Of a DNA stretch of 64,000 nt, positions 35,996 through 44,405 are shown one piece after another. Origin of the DNA: Jeotgalibacillus sp. R-1-5s-1 (GTDB lineage Bacteria; Bacillota; Bacilli; Bacillales; Jeotgalibacillaceae). Position numbers and translations under genes: made by a program. The stretch lies in the NCBI RefSeq assembly GCF_004405105.1, contig NZ_SORW01000012.1:124001-188000 (forward strand), read 5' to 3'. Numbering within the stretch: the stretch's first letter is position 1; each line of letters starts with the position of its first letter. The notes under the pieces were generated by a model. It searched no databases. It saw only the letters and a list, made by a program, of their open reading frames with translations, and was not told the origin of the DNA.

Positions 35996-36160
35996 GAAGG
36001 CAAAACTCCTTTTTGTTTTTATCAGAAGAACATTTGTCTTTTGTAGATAGAATTTTATTGACAAGTATACAAGACTATACAAGCCCTGTCACCCTTTAGT
36101 TTCAGAAAATTTGGCAGGAATGGGTTGTAAACAGAAAAAAGAGGGAAAGGCAGTAAAAGA

Positions 36161-36976
36161 ATGACAGGAAAGGCTGTGATTGAAGTGGGAAAAGTATTAT
36201 TAACCGGCGCTTCCGGAGGACTTGGAACCGTGCTTGCCCATGCACTGAAAGATCAATTTGAACTCGTGCTGACAAATCGTTCTGAATCAGATGAGTTGCC
36301 AAAAGATGTTCCATTTATCAAAGCAGATCTGAACGATTACAAGGCTATACTTGCTATTTTTAAGGAGCATGATATTGAAACCGTTCTTCATTTCGGCGGA
36401 CTGCCGGTTGAAAATGAGTTCGAGGATATATTGGATGCCAATATCAGAGGAACTTATCACATCTATGAGGCAGCCAGACAAACCGGTGCGAAACGGATCG
36501 TTTTTGCCAGCAGTATACATGCGGTCGGGTTCCTTCCTGCTGAAGGCGCCCCATACGATATCCATACTGAAACAAGACCAGATACCTTTTACGGTCTGTC
36601 CAAAGTGTATAACGAAAATCTCGGGAAGCTTTATCACGATAAGTTCGGCATGGAAGTCGTCAACCTCAGAATCTGCGGCTGTGTGGAGAAACCCGATTCA
36701 AGAGAACACCTGATGATCTGGCTGAGTTACGCCGATTTAACACAGCTTGTTGAAAAATCAATCACGGCAGACATTCAAGAGGTCGTCACAATTTACGGGA
36801 TCTCTAACAACAAACAAAGCTTCTTCAAAATTGATCCTGATAATCCGCTCGGCTATGCACCTGTCGATGATGCGAACGAATATCTCGATGACGTTCCGGA
36901 TGAATTCGGCCATCCTGATGACTACAAGTTTGTCGGCGGTCATGAGTTTGTGAAAAAAGATGCTGTGGAGGATTGA
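36161..36976 (+). CDS. NAD-dependent epimerase/dehydratase, uronate-dehydrogenase-like
   Basis: Extended SDR of 271 residues. NAD loop LLTGASGGLGTVLAHAL near residue 14, VLHFGGLP near 70, FASSIHAVGF near 112 (catalytic serine), and YGLSK (YxxxK) near 148. The later segment RICGCVEKPDSREHLMIWLS matches the place where uronate dehydrogenases have RIGSC...R.L.TWLS, which favours oxidation of galacturonate or glucuronate to the aldarolactone. Alone here, without aldarate genes, so the substrate is inferred. AAAGG is about ten bases before the ATG. Confidence 0.82.
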   Translation: MTGKAVIEVGKVLLTGASGGLGTVLAHALKDQFELVLTNRSESDELPKDVPFIKADLNDYKAILAIFKEHDIETVLHFGGLPVENEFEDILDANIRGTYHIYEAARQTGAKRIVFASSIHAVGFLPAEGAPYDIHTETRPDTFYGLSKVYNENLGKLYHDKFGMEVVNLRICGCVEKPDSREHLMIWLSYADLTQLVEKSITADIQEVVTIYGISNNKQSFFKIDPDNPLGYAPVDDANEYLDDVPDEFGHPDDYKFVGGHEFVKKDAVED

Positions 36977-37057
36977 GTTTTGTTTCCCCGTCTGGCCCGC
37001 CGGAGCTGGACAAAGGAAAGGAATGACCCGGAACGGTTCATGACATGTAATCTATAA

Positions 37058-37092
37058 AATAAAGCTTCCCTGCAAATGAGGGAAGCTTTATT
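37058..37092. terminator. terminator between the uronate-DH-like gene and the HExxH gene
   Basis: AATAAAGCTTCCCT / AGGGAAGCTTTATT hairpin; it reaches into the last codons of the convergent HExxH gene, serving at least the plus strand. Confidence 0.7.
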
Positions 37093-38302
37093 GGTTGGAA
37101 ACAACAAGATGAAGGTGGCGTCCGTTTTCGCTGTAGGCGCCCTGGATTTCACCGATACCGGGAATATTGACTGATCCGCCATTCACAACAGGCTTTTCTG
37201 TGAGGTTCAGTTGAAGTCGCTTAGCCTGAAGCACAGAGTCCTCGTAATAAGTCAGGGCAGGCTGGTTAATTAAGTACTCCCGCTCCTTGATCTGCATCTT
37301 GACGAAATACTGATGCAAGAGCTGATGATCGACGTTCACCATGTTCATCGGATCAAAAAATACTGCACGCATTGGCCCTTCAATAGTCAGCTGGTAGCCC
37401 TCAAATTTTGAAAATGCTTTGATTTTCTGTCTGCGGTTTTGTTTTACAAGGTTAAAAATTCTTGCTGCTTCTTTTTCGTATTCAGCAGATTCAATTTTGT
37501 CGTCTAATAGCTGTACAGGCACCTGTTCTTTTACAAGGTCATAAAGCGTCTTATCCTGTTTAAAATACTGCTCTTTCCAGGATGGTTTAATTTTGTTTAG
37601 CAAAAGACATAATGCAAGACCTGAGCTGTAGCAGCTGCCTCTCAAGTTAAGGCTCGCATATTCGTGCTCGAGAAGCTTTTCCCTGTAACGGCTTTCAGCT
37701 TCCGCTTCATTACCATTATGAATTGAAGCAAAGGCTTTCATTTCTACATACCAGGAAGGACCTTCTACTGTTTCAATTAGTGTTTCATAACTGAATGCTT
37801 CGCCCAGCATTTCGCGACGTTTTTCCCTGATCGATACATATCGTGAAACGAGAGACTGTCTCTCTACTGAAGAATTCGTATCGAGGGCTTCGCGTAAAAG
37901 AATTCTCTCACGGATACACAAATAGATGTTTTCTTTCAATACAGGATATTGAACACCGATCAGTTCGTCTGGAAAACGTTTCTCATCCATTAAAGTCTGA
38001 TAGCCATGAAAAAGTTCATGCATAAGTAGCGGATAGACTTCTTCAATACCTGATACATGCTCAATATTCACAATCGCAGTAGGATAATCTTCAAAAAGCA
38101 GAAGTGTATTTCCGACAAAGCGCTTATCCCATTCAAATACTACTGGCTGATCCTTCCCCTCACAGCTCGGGTGTCTGAATAAAAAAACGTGCTCGCGGTT
38201 GTATAAAGCGTAAGCAGTCAAAGTAAATCCGGGCCAAAGCTGCTCCAAATCCGCTTTCTCCACCAGCTCTTCCAGCTTTTTACCTTCTCCACACGGTATC
38301 AT
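37088..38302 (-). CDS. putative zincin-like protein of unknown function (HExxH)
   Basis: About 404 residues, soluble, not recognised as a named family. PLLMHELFHGYQT near residue 100 is a perfect HExxH zinc-protease motif, and GPSWYVEMKAF near 185 could supply the third, glutamate ligand, as in gluzincins. The remainder is charged and helical, with a C-terminal beta-rich tail (VNIPGIGEIQGAYSENGRH). The frame opens at GTG 38320; GGAGGT six bases before the ATG at 38302 sets the start. It lies 17 bp after a 76-residue HTH gene and is probably co-transcribed from the promoter at 38600-38628. It could be a peptidase with intracellular target; this is inferred only from the motif. Confidence 0.72.
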   Translation of the reverse strand: MIPCGEGKKLEELVEKADLEQLWPGFTLTAYALYNREHVFLFRHPSCEGKDQPVVFEWDKRFVGNTLLLFEDYPTAIVNIEHVSGIEEVYPLLMHELFHGYQTLMDEKRFPDELIGVQYPVLKENIYLCIRERILLREALDTNSSVERQSLVSRYVSIREKRREMLGEAFSYETLIETVEGPSWYVEMKAFASIHNGNEAEAESRYREKLLEHEYASLNLRGSCYSSGLALCLLLNKIKPSWKEQYFKQDKTLYDLVKEQVPVQLLDDKIESAEYEKEAARIFNLVKQNRRQKIKAFSKFEGYQLTIEGPMRAVFFDPMNMVNVDHQLLHQYFVKMQIKEREYLINQPALTYYEDSVLQAKRLQLNLTEKPVVNGGSVNIPGIGEIQGAYSENGRHLHLVVSNQ

Positions 38303-38319
38303 TACGCCACCTCCATTCA

Positions 38320-38550
38320 CTAATCCTCATCCTTCACATCCACACTCTCCGGAATCGGTTCATTTTTCCACTCTTCAAGCAGCTGCTTCATTTTCTCAAC
38401 CTGCTTTAAGTGCTGGTTAAATTGCTCTTTATTCACTAAATACTGAGAGCCATCATAAACGGCCCTGATTTTATTCTGATAAATTAAATTCAAAACCGAT
38501 TGTTCAGACATATCTAAATAGTCAGCTAATTCTTTCGTTGTGAGATACAT
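38320..38550 (-). CDS. excisionase-family helix-turn-helix protein
   Basis: Small DNA-binding protein of 76 residues. MYLTTKELADYLDMSEQSVL then LIYQNKIRAVYDGSQYLVNK is the MerR/Xis-like winged HTH (HTH_17) used by excisionases and small regulators, followed by a short coiled region (QHLKQVEKMKQLLEEWKN). The open frame extends to 38628; the ATG at 38550 has AAGGGTG six bases upstream. It is directly upstream of the HExxH gene, so it may regulate it or use it as a partner. No integrase or att site is nearby, so a phage origin is not supported. Confidence 0.82.
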   Translation of the reverse strand: MYLTTKELADYLDMSEQSVLNLIYQNKIRAVYDGSQYLVNKEQFNQHLKQVEKMKQLLEEWKNEPIPESVDVKDED

Positions 38551-38599
38551 CCATAACACCCTTCTTATGTCACGATTAATAAGGATCTTTATATAGGTA

Positions 38600-38628
38600 A
38601 TTATACACTTTAACCTTATAAATATCAC
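38600..38628 (-). promoter_or_regulatory. promoter of the HTH-HExxH operon
   Basis: Minus strand GTGATA (38628-38623), 17-bp spacer, TATAAT (38605-38600). The -35 is imperfect. Confidence 0.5.
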
Positions 38629-38751
38629 GTTTTAATTGTGCGGAATATGTTTTATTTTTCGTGACTAATTCACTATTTTCCCAACCTTTAAAAGAGCAGA
38701 AGAAGCCGTGTGAATGACTTCTTCCGCTCTGTATAAATATAAACCTTTATG

Positions 38752-40005
38752 TCAGGATAAAGATTGCTGATGAACCCTTTCCCACGTGTCATAAATAAAA
38801 TCACGATACGGCGTATGTGGAAAATCTTTGACTGCTGATTTTGCAAGATCTGCATCCTTCATAGCTTCTTCCCATTGTCCTTTGTGTGCTAGGCAAAGGG
38901 CACGGTAGGCGTAGGCAGTGTTTAACATAGAGAGGTCAAACGGATGGTGAGAGTATTTCGGCATCTCAAGTTTATTCAATTCTTTAAGCGCATTATCGAT
39001 TTCCCCCAACCCAAAATACGCTCGTCCTTTTTCGAGGTATACATAGGGGTCCTCTCCCCCACTTTTTTCTTCAATCTGTTCGAGCATCTTTAGGGCTTTA
39101 TTATGCTCCTTTTTAAATTCATTAAGCCAATGAATCTCAATAAACTGTGCACTCTCAATCTCCATTTTGCTTTCTTTAAATTCAGCAAACTGGCGGGATT
39201 TCTTCAAATAGTAAAGGAATTTATCTTCATCACCTGTCAATAGTGAGTTAAATGCCGCGATCCGGTATATATCATCCATCTGATGAAAAATACTGCGTCT
39301 CTTCGTAAAAGCAAGTAACTCGTCTATCAACGCCGTCCCCTCTTCATTTTTCCCAACTGCATATAAATAAACTGCTTCATTATAGTCCGACTCAATTTGA
39401 ACAAGCGGATCCGCAACAACTGTCCTCGATAAATAATGCTGTTTTTTATCCCGCAAAAAGTCCAGCGCTTCCTCATATTTTCTTTCAAGGAACAGATCCA
39501 GCGCATGATCCAGCTGGACTTTATACGCCCGGTTAAATAACGACAGCTGGTCATATACTGCTGCCGCCTGTTGGGAGAGTGCTTTACTTTCCTCTGTCGG
39601 CTTCTGCACGATGCCTCTTTTTACCCTTGAACCAATTTCAAGCAGCCTTCCTTTTTCATAAGTGGCAGGTAGGTTCATTTTTAGATATTCAGCTATTTCC
39701 TGATCGAGTTGTTTTAATAGTGTTTTATATTTGTCTAATTGCAGGTCGCGCTCTGAATCCTGAATCCGCTCTTCGAGACTGCGTATGAATTGCTGCAACT
39801 CTTCTGAAGCCTGTTCTTCCAATAGGAAGTGAACATCCACATCAAGCTGACGCGCAATATGCTGCAAGCTTTCCATAGAAGGATTCGAACGTCCGTTTTC
39901 AATTAAACTGAGCATACCCTTTGTCATAAAATCGCCTGCGACGTCCACAAGCGTCATTTTCCGTTCTTTTCTCAGTTTTCGTATTCGTTCTCCAAGATTA
40001 TTCAT
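38752..40005 (-). CDS. XRE-family regulator with C-terminal TPR domain
   Basis: About 417 residues. An N-terminal XRE helix-turn-helix (ERIRKLRKERKMTLVDVAGD, then MLSLIENGRSNPSMESLQ) is followed by a coiled segment near 70-110 and a long TPR-type helical domain (for example KALKMLEQIEEKSGGEDPYV, GLGEIDNALKELNKLEMP, GQWEEAMKDADLAKSAV). This layout recalls the RRNPP family (PlcR, NprR, Rgg), in which the TPR domain binds a peptide or partner. No small signal-peptide gene was found next to it. Start: ATG 40005 is better spaced from AGGA than ATG 40014. Divergent from an MFS transporter, with paired palindromes between. Confidence 0.87.
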   Translation of the reverse strand: MNNLGERIRKLRKERKMTLVDVAGDFMTKGMLSLIENGRSNPSMESLQHIARQLDVDVHFLLEEQASEELQQFIRSLEERIQDSERDLQLDKYKTLLKQLDQEIAEYLKMNLPATYEKGRLLEIGSRVKRGIVQKPTEESKALSQQAAAVYDQLSLFNRAYKVQLDHALDLFLERKYEEALDFLRDKKQHYLSRTVVADPLVQIESDYNEAVYLYAVGKNEEGTALIDELLAFTKRRSIFHQMDDIYRIAAFNSLLTGDEDKFLYYLKKSRQFAEFKESKMEIESAQFIEIHWLNEFKKEHNKALKMLEQIEEKSGGEDPYVYLEKGRAYFGLGEIDNALKELNKLEMPKYSHHPFDLSMLNTAYAYRALCLAHKGQWEEAMKDADLAKSAVKDFPHTPYRDFIYDTWERVHQQSLS

Positions 40006-40033
40006 GCTGTTCATCCTAACTGTCGATTGGTTA

Positions 40034-40050
40034 GTTTAATTATATTAAAC
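40034..40050. promoter_or_regulatory. palindromic operator 1
   Basis: GTTTAATTATATTAAAC, near-perfect dyad. It overlaps the -10 TATAAT of the regulator gene on the minus strand (with TTTCCA 17 bp upstream), as expected for autorepression. Confidence 0.7.
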
Positions 40051-40087
40051 TTTTGCTTGCATGGAAAGTAAGAAGGTGTTATGATTT

Positions 40088-40104
40088 GTTTAATTAAATT
40101 AAAC
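40088..40104. promoter_or_regulatory. palindromic operator 2
   Basis: GTTTAATTAAATTAAAC, differing from operator 1 at one base, 54 bp away. It lies just downstream of an extended -10 (TGTTATGAT, 40077-40085) of the MFS gene, so a bound repressor would cover the transcript start. Confidence 0.7.
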
Positions 40105-40126
40105 TTTATTTTTGGGAGCGATAAAA

Positions 40127-41434
40127 ATGACAGATCAACAGCGTATTAAAATGGCCACCCGAAACTTATTTTTCTTTACAGGTGGCGAATTCATCGGCAC
40201 GATTGGTGCTCACGTTTATATGTTTGGAATCAGCTTTTTCGTATTAACACTGACCGGCTCTGCTACAAGCTTTGCGATGACACTCCTGTTTTCCATGGTG
40301 CCTAGAATTATCCTTTCGCCGATAGCCGGACACATCGCTGACCGCTTTCCAAGGAAGAAAATTCTGCTGTTCTGTCACGGAATAATGACGCTCATTATGC
40401 TGTGCGTTTTCTTCTATACGTTATCGTTCGGTCTAAGTCTGCCAGTAATTTATATTACATCTGCATTAATCGCTACTTTCTCTACTTTTGCCGGAATTAG
40501 TCTGACAGCCGGGATTGCAAATTTTATTGACGGAGACCGTATACAAAGAGCAATTTCTCTCACCCAGTCGTCCACTTCACTTGCAAGCATTTTGGGACCA
40601 GTTCTTGGAGGAGTGATGTATGGATTTTTCACAATTGAAGTATTTTTATTTACTCAGGTTATTGCTTATTCAGTTACCTTATTCTGTGAAGCCAATATCG
40701 ATTTTTCTTTATATAAAGGAAAGGATAATGACGTGACACCAGATCCTGAGAAAAAAGAAACGATGTGGGAAAGCCTCAAAGCAGGGGCGGTATATGTAAA
40801 GCAGGACAAAATACTTTTTCCAATTATGATGGTCGCTCTATGGTTGAATTTTTTCTTCATGGCTTCAATCGTTGGATTACCGTTTATCATTATCGAAGTA
40901 CTTGGTGCCAGCTCAAGGCAGCTGGGTATGATAGAGGGAATGATTGGCGTTGGTACACTCATATTTTCATTGATTGTAGCAACTCGAAAGCAATCAACCC
41001 GGCCAATCCGCCAGATTAGGATTGGAATGATTTTAAGCGGACTCATATTTGCCGGGATTGCATTACCGCTTCTCTTTTCCTTTGGCTCGACAGGTTTCGT
41101 TGTCTTCTATATGTGCCTGAACTTTTTAATGGGTGGCATCATGATTGTGATTAATACCCCTCTGATGGTTCTCCTACAAAAGACGACTCCTGAAAATTAC
41201 AGAGGACGGGTATTTGGCCTTTTAGAAATGGTAGCGAGCGGTATTTCCCCACTCGGGCTCGTATTGTTCGGATTTTTATACGATGTCATTTCACCGCAAT
41301 GGATCATCCTGACATGTGCTGCCTTACTGATCAGCGTTACATTGATTAGCATGCACCCGTCCCGTGTGAGTGATGGAGATGTTCCAGTTGATGAAAAGAG
41401 TGAAGTGAAGCAGCCGAAACTCGCACAGGCATAA
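40127..41434 (+). CDS. MFS transporter, multidrug-efflux type
   Basis: Major facilitator of 435 residues with about 12 membrane segments. GHIADRFPRKKILLFCHG between helices 2 and 3 is the MFS motif A (G-x-x-x-D-R-x-x-R/K). TPENYRGRVFGLLEMVASG in the second half resembles the DHA3/MefA-like subgroup that exports macrolides and other drugs. The open frame begins at 40112; the ATG at 40127 has GGGAG eight bases upstream. Divergent from the XRE-TPR regulator and probably repressed through the two palindromes. The substrate is unknown. Confidence 0.9.
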   Translation: MTDQQRIKMATRNLFFFTGGEFIGTIGAHVYMFGISFFVLTLTGSATSFAMTLLFSMVPRIILSPIAGHIADRFPRKKILLFCHGIMTLIMLCVFFYTLSFGLSLPVIYITSALIATFSTFAGISLTAGIANFIDGDRIQRAISLTQSSTSLASILGPVLGGVMYGFFTIEVFLFTQVIAYSVTLFCEANIDFSLYKGKDNDVTPDPEKKETMWESLKAGAVYVKQDKILFPIMMVALWLNFFFMASIVGLPFIIIEVLGASSRQLGMIEGMIGVGTLIFSLIVATRKQSTRPIRQIRIGMILSGLIFAGIALPLLFSFGSTGFVVFYMCLNFLMGGIMIVINTPLMVLLQKTTPENYRGRVFGLLEMVASGISPLGLVLFGFLYDVISPQWIILTCAALLISVTLISMHPSRVSDGDVPVDEKSEVKQPKLAQA

Positions 41435-41440
41435 ACAAAT

Positions 41441-41478
41441 GCAGCATACCGGGTGGATACATCCGGTATGCTGTTTTT
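41441..41478 (+). terminator. terminator of the MFS gene
   Basis: GCAGCATACCGG / CCGGTATGCTG followed by TTTTTAT. Confidence 0.87.
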
Positions 41479-41699
41479 ATATTGAAAAGGCTGACGCGTG
41501 AGCCACTTGGTCACTGATCGCTCAAAATAGGCTGTAGGCACTTTTCCTAAAAATAGAAACGTCAAAGCTGAGCATTTTTGTAAAGTTTTTATTAAACCTT
41601 GTGATATGATGTGTCTCTCTGTTTAATCCTGGTACTTGAACGGGTAAACGAAAGGATACATTTTATACACTAAAACCATCCAACGAGGAGGACATACTG

Positions 41700-42683
41700 A
41701 TGATGAAAGCTTTACTTCTACATGATAAAGGTCAATGGCGTGAGATGAAGGTGGAGGAAACCGAAACACCAAAGCCGGGGACAGACGAAATTCTTGTCAG
41801 AGTGAAGGCTGCGGGGTTAAACCCTGTTGACTATAAGACCGGACAGAATGGCTCTCCGGCATGGAGCTACCCACATATTCTCGGCCTTGATGCGGCAGGT
41901 ATTGTGGAGGAAACAGGATCAGACGTAACAGACTTACAAAAAGGCGACCGCGTTGTTTTTCTTGCTGATATGGCACGAAAAGGGGCTTATGCAGAATACA
42001 TTGTGACAAAGGCTCATACAGTATCTAAGCTGCCTGATGCCGTTTCATTTGAAGAAGCGGCTGCGCTTCCTGTCGCTGCCTATACAGCGTATCAGGCGCT
42101 ATTCTTTAAGCTTCACATTCAAAAAGATAAATCTATCCTGATTCACGCAGGTGCTGGCGGTGTTGGCGGATTTGCTATTCAGCTTGCAAAATATGCAGGC
42201 TTGAAGGTCATTACGACAGCTTCTTCTGCCAATCATGAATATGTCAAAAGTCTCGGCGCTGACTTAGCCATTGATTATAACGAAGACGACTTTGTTGAGA
42301 AAACTAAGCGATTTACAGACGGTTTGGGTGTGGATTATGTTTTAGATACTGTAGGACGTGATAATGCAACTAAATCATTGAAAGCACTGGCGTTTAATGG
42401 ACAGATTGCCTTTATTGCCGGACAGCCGGAAATGAATGAGTCCATCAATTTTGCCCATCCGATTTCATTCCATCACGTTGCGCTCGGCAGTGTTTATCAG
42501 TCTGGAAACAGGGCTGAGGAGCTGACGCTGAAGGTAATGGGCGACCATTTAGTTGAATTGCTGGCTGAAGGGAAAATCTCAGCTCTTGTTGAACAGACGA
42601 TCCCGCTGCAAGATGTTCCAAAAGGACTTGAGGAGCTCGAAACACGAAAAGTAAAAGGAAAAATTGTCGCCGTGATTGACTAA
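41700..42683 (+). CDS. zinc-independent MDR oxidoreductase, quinone-reductase-like
   Basis: Medium-chain dehydrogenase of 327 residues. GroES-like half with AAGLNPVDYKTGQNG near residue 35 and LGLDAAGIVEETGSDV near 60, then the Rossmann half with IHAGAGGVGGFAIQLAKYAG near 150 (AxGGVGxxA loop). There is no zinc-ligand cysteine set, which places it with NADPH:quinone/2-alkenal reductases rather than alcohol dehydrogenases. GAGGAGG is upstream; ATG 41700 or 41703 may be used. An extended -10 (TGATATGAT near 41600) could drive it. Single gene with a perfect terminator. Confidence 0.9.
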   Translation: MMKALLLHDKGQWREMKVEETETPKPGTDEILVRVKAAGLNPVDYKTGQNGSPAWSYPHILGLDAAGIVEETGSDVTDLQKGDRVVFLADMARKGAYAEYIVTKAHTVSKLPDAVSFEEAAALPVAAYTAYQALFFKLHIQKDKSILIHAGAGGVGGFAIQLAKYAGLKVITTASSANHEYVKSLGADLAIDYNEDDFVEKTKRFTDGLGVDYVLDTVGRDNATKSLKALAFNGQIAFIAGQPEMNESINFAHPISFHHVALGSVYQSGNRAEELTLKVMGDHLVELLAEGKISALVEQTIPLQDVPKGLEELETRKVKGKIVAVID

Positions 42684-42685
42684 AT

Positions 42686-42732
42686 AAAAAGGCTGGACCA
42701 AACTCTTTACAGAGTTTGGTCCAGCCTTTTTA
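42686..42732 (+). terminator. terminator of the MDR gene
   Basis: AAAAGGCTGGACCAAACTCT pairs perfectly with AGAGTTTGGTCCAGCCTTTT, T-run after. Confidence 0.92.
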
Positions 42733-42815
42733 AGTCATTCATATACAGATCAATTGAGTACTCTTCCATGTAACAGTGTTTTATGCGTGATATGATTTAA
42801 ATGAGGTGAACAAAA

Positions 42816-43091
42816 ATGCCCATTAAAAAACCTTATATGGTCATGCTGATCATGGCTATGCTCGGATTCCTGGCCGGCCTTTTTTATGATTATTTCATTT
42901 CATTAATCGGAGCCGGCGGCAATCTTCTGCTTCAGCTGCTGTTTCTGTTAGCCGGGATGATGTTTTTAAATCTGTTGATTCTTCGGCTGATTCCTCTCTC
43001 CCGCTATTCTATGGCTCATCCTGTCCGGCTTCTGGCTTATACGATATTTATTATTTCCGCAGTCGTTGCGATGACGACGATTCAATTTTAA
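42816..43091 (+). CDS. small hydrophobic membrane protein
   Basis: Unknown protein of 91 residues, almost wholly membrane: three hydrophobic stretches (MVMLIMAMLGFLAGLFYDYF, LLLQLLFLLAGMMFLNLLIL, LLAYTIFIISAVVAMTTI). GAGGTG lies before the ATG. Its stop codon overlaps the stop of the convergent flavoprotein gene. It does not resemble SMR efflux proteins (four helices). Nothing suggests its role. Confidence 0.7.
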   Translation: MPIKKPYMVMLIMAMLGFLAGLFYDYFISLIGAGGNLLLQLLFLLAGMMFLNLLILRLIPLSRYSMAHPVRLLAYTIFIISAVVAMTTIQF

Positions 43092-44290
43092 CGGCCGGGA
43101 TCAAGCAATTCTGCGAGTTCCTGGTCATGTTCTTCATGAAACATCTCACACAGAAGCTTTGCACCTAATTTGCTATAGACGGTCCCGTTACCACCAAAGC
43201 CAAGGCAATAATAGATTCCCTCTTTCTCAGGATGAGGACCAATAAATGGCAAACCGTCTTCAGACTCCCCAAACGTCGCACACCATTTATACTCAGCCTG
43301 AATTTCATAGTCCGGAAAATGCTCTTTAATTCGTTTGATCAACCTGTCTCCATTTCTCTCAAGCTTTTCATCGGTCACGTCAGCATCCATTTTTTCTTCA
43401 TCCAGTCCCCCGGCAATGATCCGGCCGTCCTCTGTTGTTCTCATATAAAAGTAAGGGCGTTTTGTTTCCCAGATCAGTGCACGGTATGTCCACTCTGGAA
43501 AATCTGCAACCGGGCTGGTCGCTATTGCATAGGATCTGTTCAAATCCGCCAGGTCCTTTACCCTGTAAGGAATTGTTTCATATCCCGTACAGTAGATGAC
43601 TCTTTCAGCTCTGATGGAATGATCTCCAGATGTGAAAATATACGCTTCACCGTCACGGCCGGCTTCCTGCACTTCCGCATTCTCGTAGACGGTTATTCCT
43701 CTTGTTTCAGCACTCTCGAAAAGACGGTGAATCAGCTGATTCGGATTTACTTCTGCATCACCATGTGTCATGATCGCGGCAGGCTTTTCAAATCCAAACC
43801 GCTCTTTAATTTTTTCAGAATCAAGATATTCCACCTCGAATCCATGTTCATGCAGTGCTTCGTATTCCTTTTTCAGCTTATTTACGTCCTCCTCGGTAGA
43901 TGCGTAATAAAGACTCGGTCTCCTGATAAATCCCGTCTCTCCGGCCAGCGTACCGGCCACCTGCTGGAGTTCATCCACGGCTTCAAGACAGCTTTTATAA
44001 AAACGGACTGCTTTTTCTTCCCCTAGATCTTTAATGAATTCATGGAGCATTTTATCATTGGAAAATTGCAACAGCCCTGTATTTGCTGCCGAACTGCCTT
44101 TAGCGACCTCACCTTTTTCCACCACGATCGTTTTAAATCGTGTGTGGGAAAGCTCCTCTGCACACAACGCAGCAGCCATACCGCCACCAATAATTAATAC
44201 ATCACATGTCTGATCACTCTCCAGAGAACGGTGTTTCGAAGGGGCTTCTATCGTCTCCGGCCAATATAACTTTCCTTTATGTAAACTCAT
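43088..44290 (-). CDS. FAD-dependent amine/amino-acid oxidase (DAO family)
   Basis: Flavoprotein of 400 residues. The FAD-binding motif is DVLIIGGGMAAALCAEEL near residue 31, followed by VVEKGEVAKGSSAANTGLLQ near 56, in which the S-S-x-x-N-T-G segment holds the cofactor, and the C-terminal GFGGNGTVYSKLGAKLL contacts the isoalloxazine. The family includes glycine oxidase, sarcosine oxidase and gamma-glutamylputrescine oxidase; the substrate cannot be told. The frame opens at 44308, but AAAGGAG is eight bases before the ATG at 44290. Apparently a single gene. Confidence 0.87.
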   Translation of the reverse strand: MSLHKGKLYWPETIEAPSKHRSLESDQTCDVLIIGGGMAAALCAEELSHTRFKTIVVEKGEVAKGSSAANTGLLQFSNDKMLHEFIKDLGEEKAVRFYKSCLEAVDELQQVAGTLAGETGFIRRPSLYYASTEEDVNKLKKEYEALHEHGFEVEYLDSEKIKERFGFEKPAAIMTHGDAEVNPNQLIHRLFESAETRGITVYENAEVQEAGRDGEAYIFTSGDHSIRAERVIYCTGYETIPYRVKDLADLNRSYAIATSPVADFPEWTYRALIWETKRPYFYMRTTEDGRIIAGGLDEEKMDADVTDEKLERNGDRLIKRIKEHFPDYEIQAEYKWCATFGESEDGLPFIGPHPEKEGIYYCLGFGGNGTVYSKLGAKLLCEMFHEEHDQELAELLDPGR

Positions 44291-44349
44291 GCATACCTCT
44301 CCTTTCAACTGTCTTTTTATATACCCTCTGATGAATCCCGGTCAAACAG

Positions 44350-44390
44350 CAGGAGGGTGGAACAATTTGAATATTGTCCCACCCTCTGCC
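44350..44390 (-). terminator. hairpin after the GGDEF gene
   Basis: AGGAGGGTGGAACAAT / ATTGTCCCACCCTCT near-perfect inverted repeat just past the stop; weak T-run on the minus strand. Confidence 0.6.
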
Positions 44391-44405
44391 TTTACATCAG
44401 AATCA

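Noticed and set aside
36000-36160. Lysine riboswitch before the aspartokinase gene
   Set aside because: The 160-bp spacer shows no strong multi-stem structure or terminator facing the gene.
43232-44026. Antisense ORF of 264 codons opposite the flavoprotein gene
   Set aside because: A shadow of a clearly recognisable FAD enzyme; composition rich in Cys/Phe/Ser with no motif.
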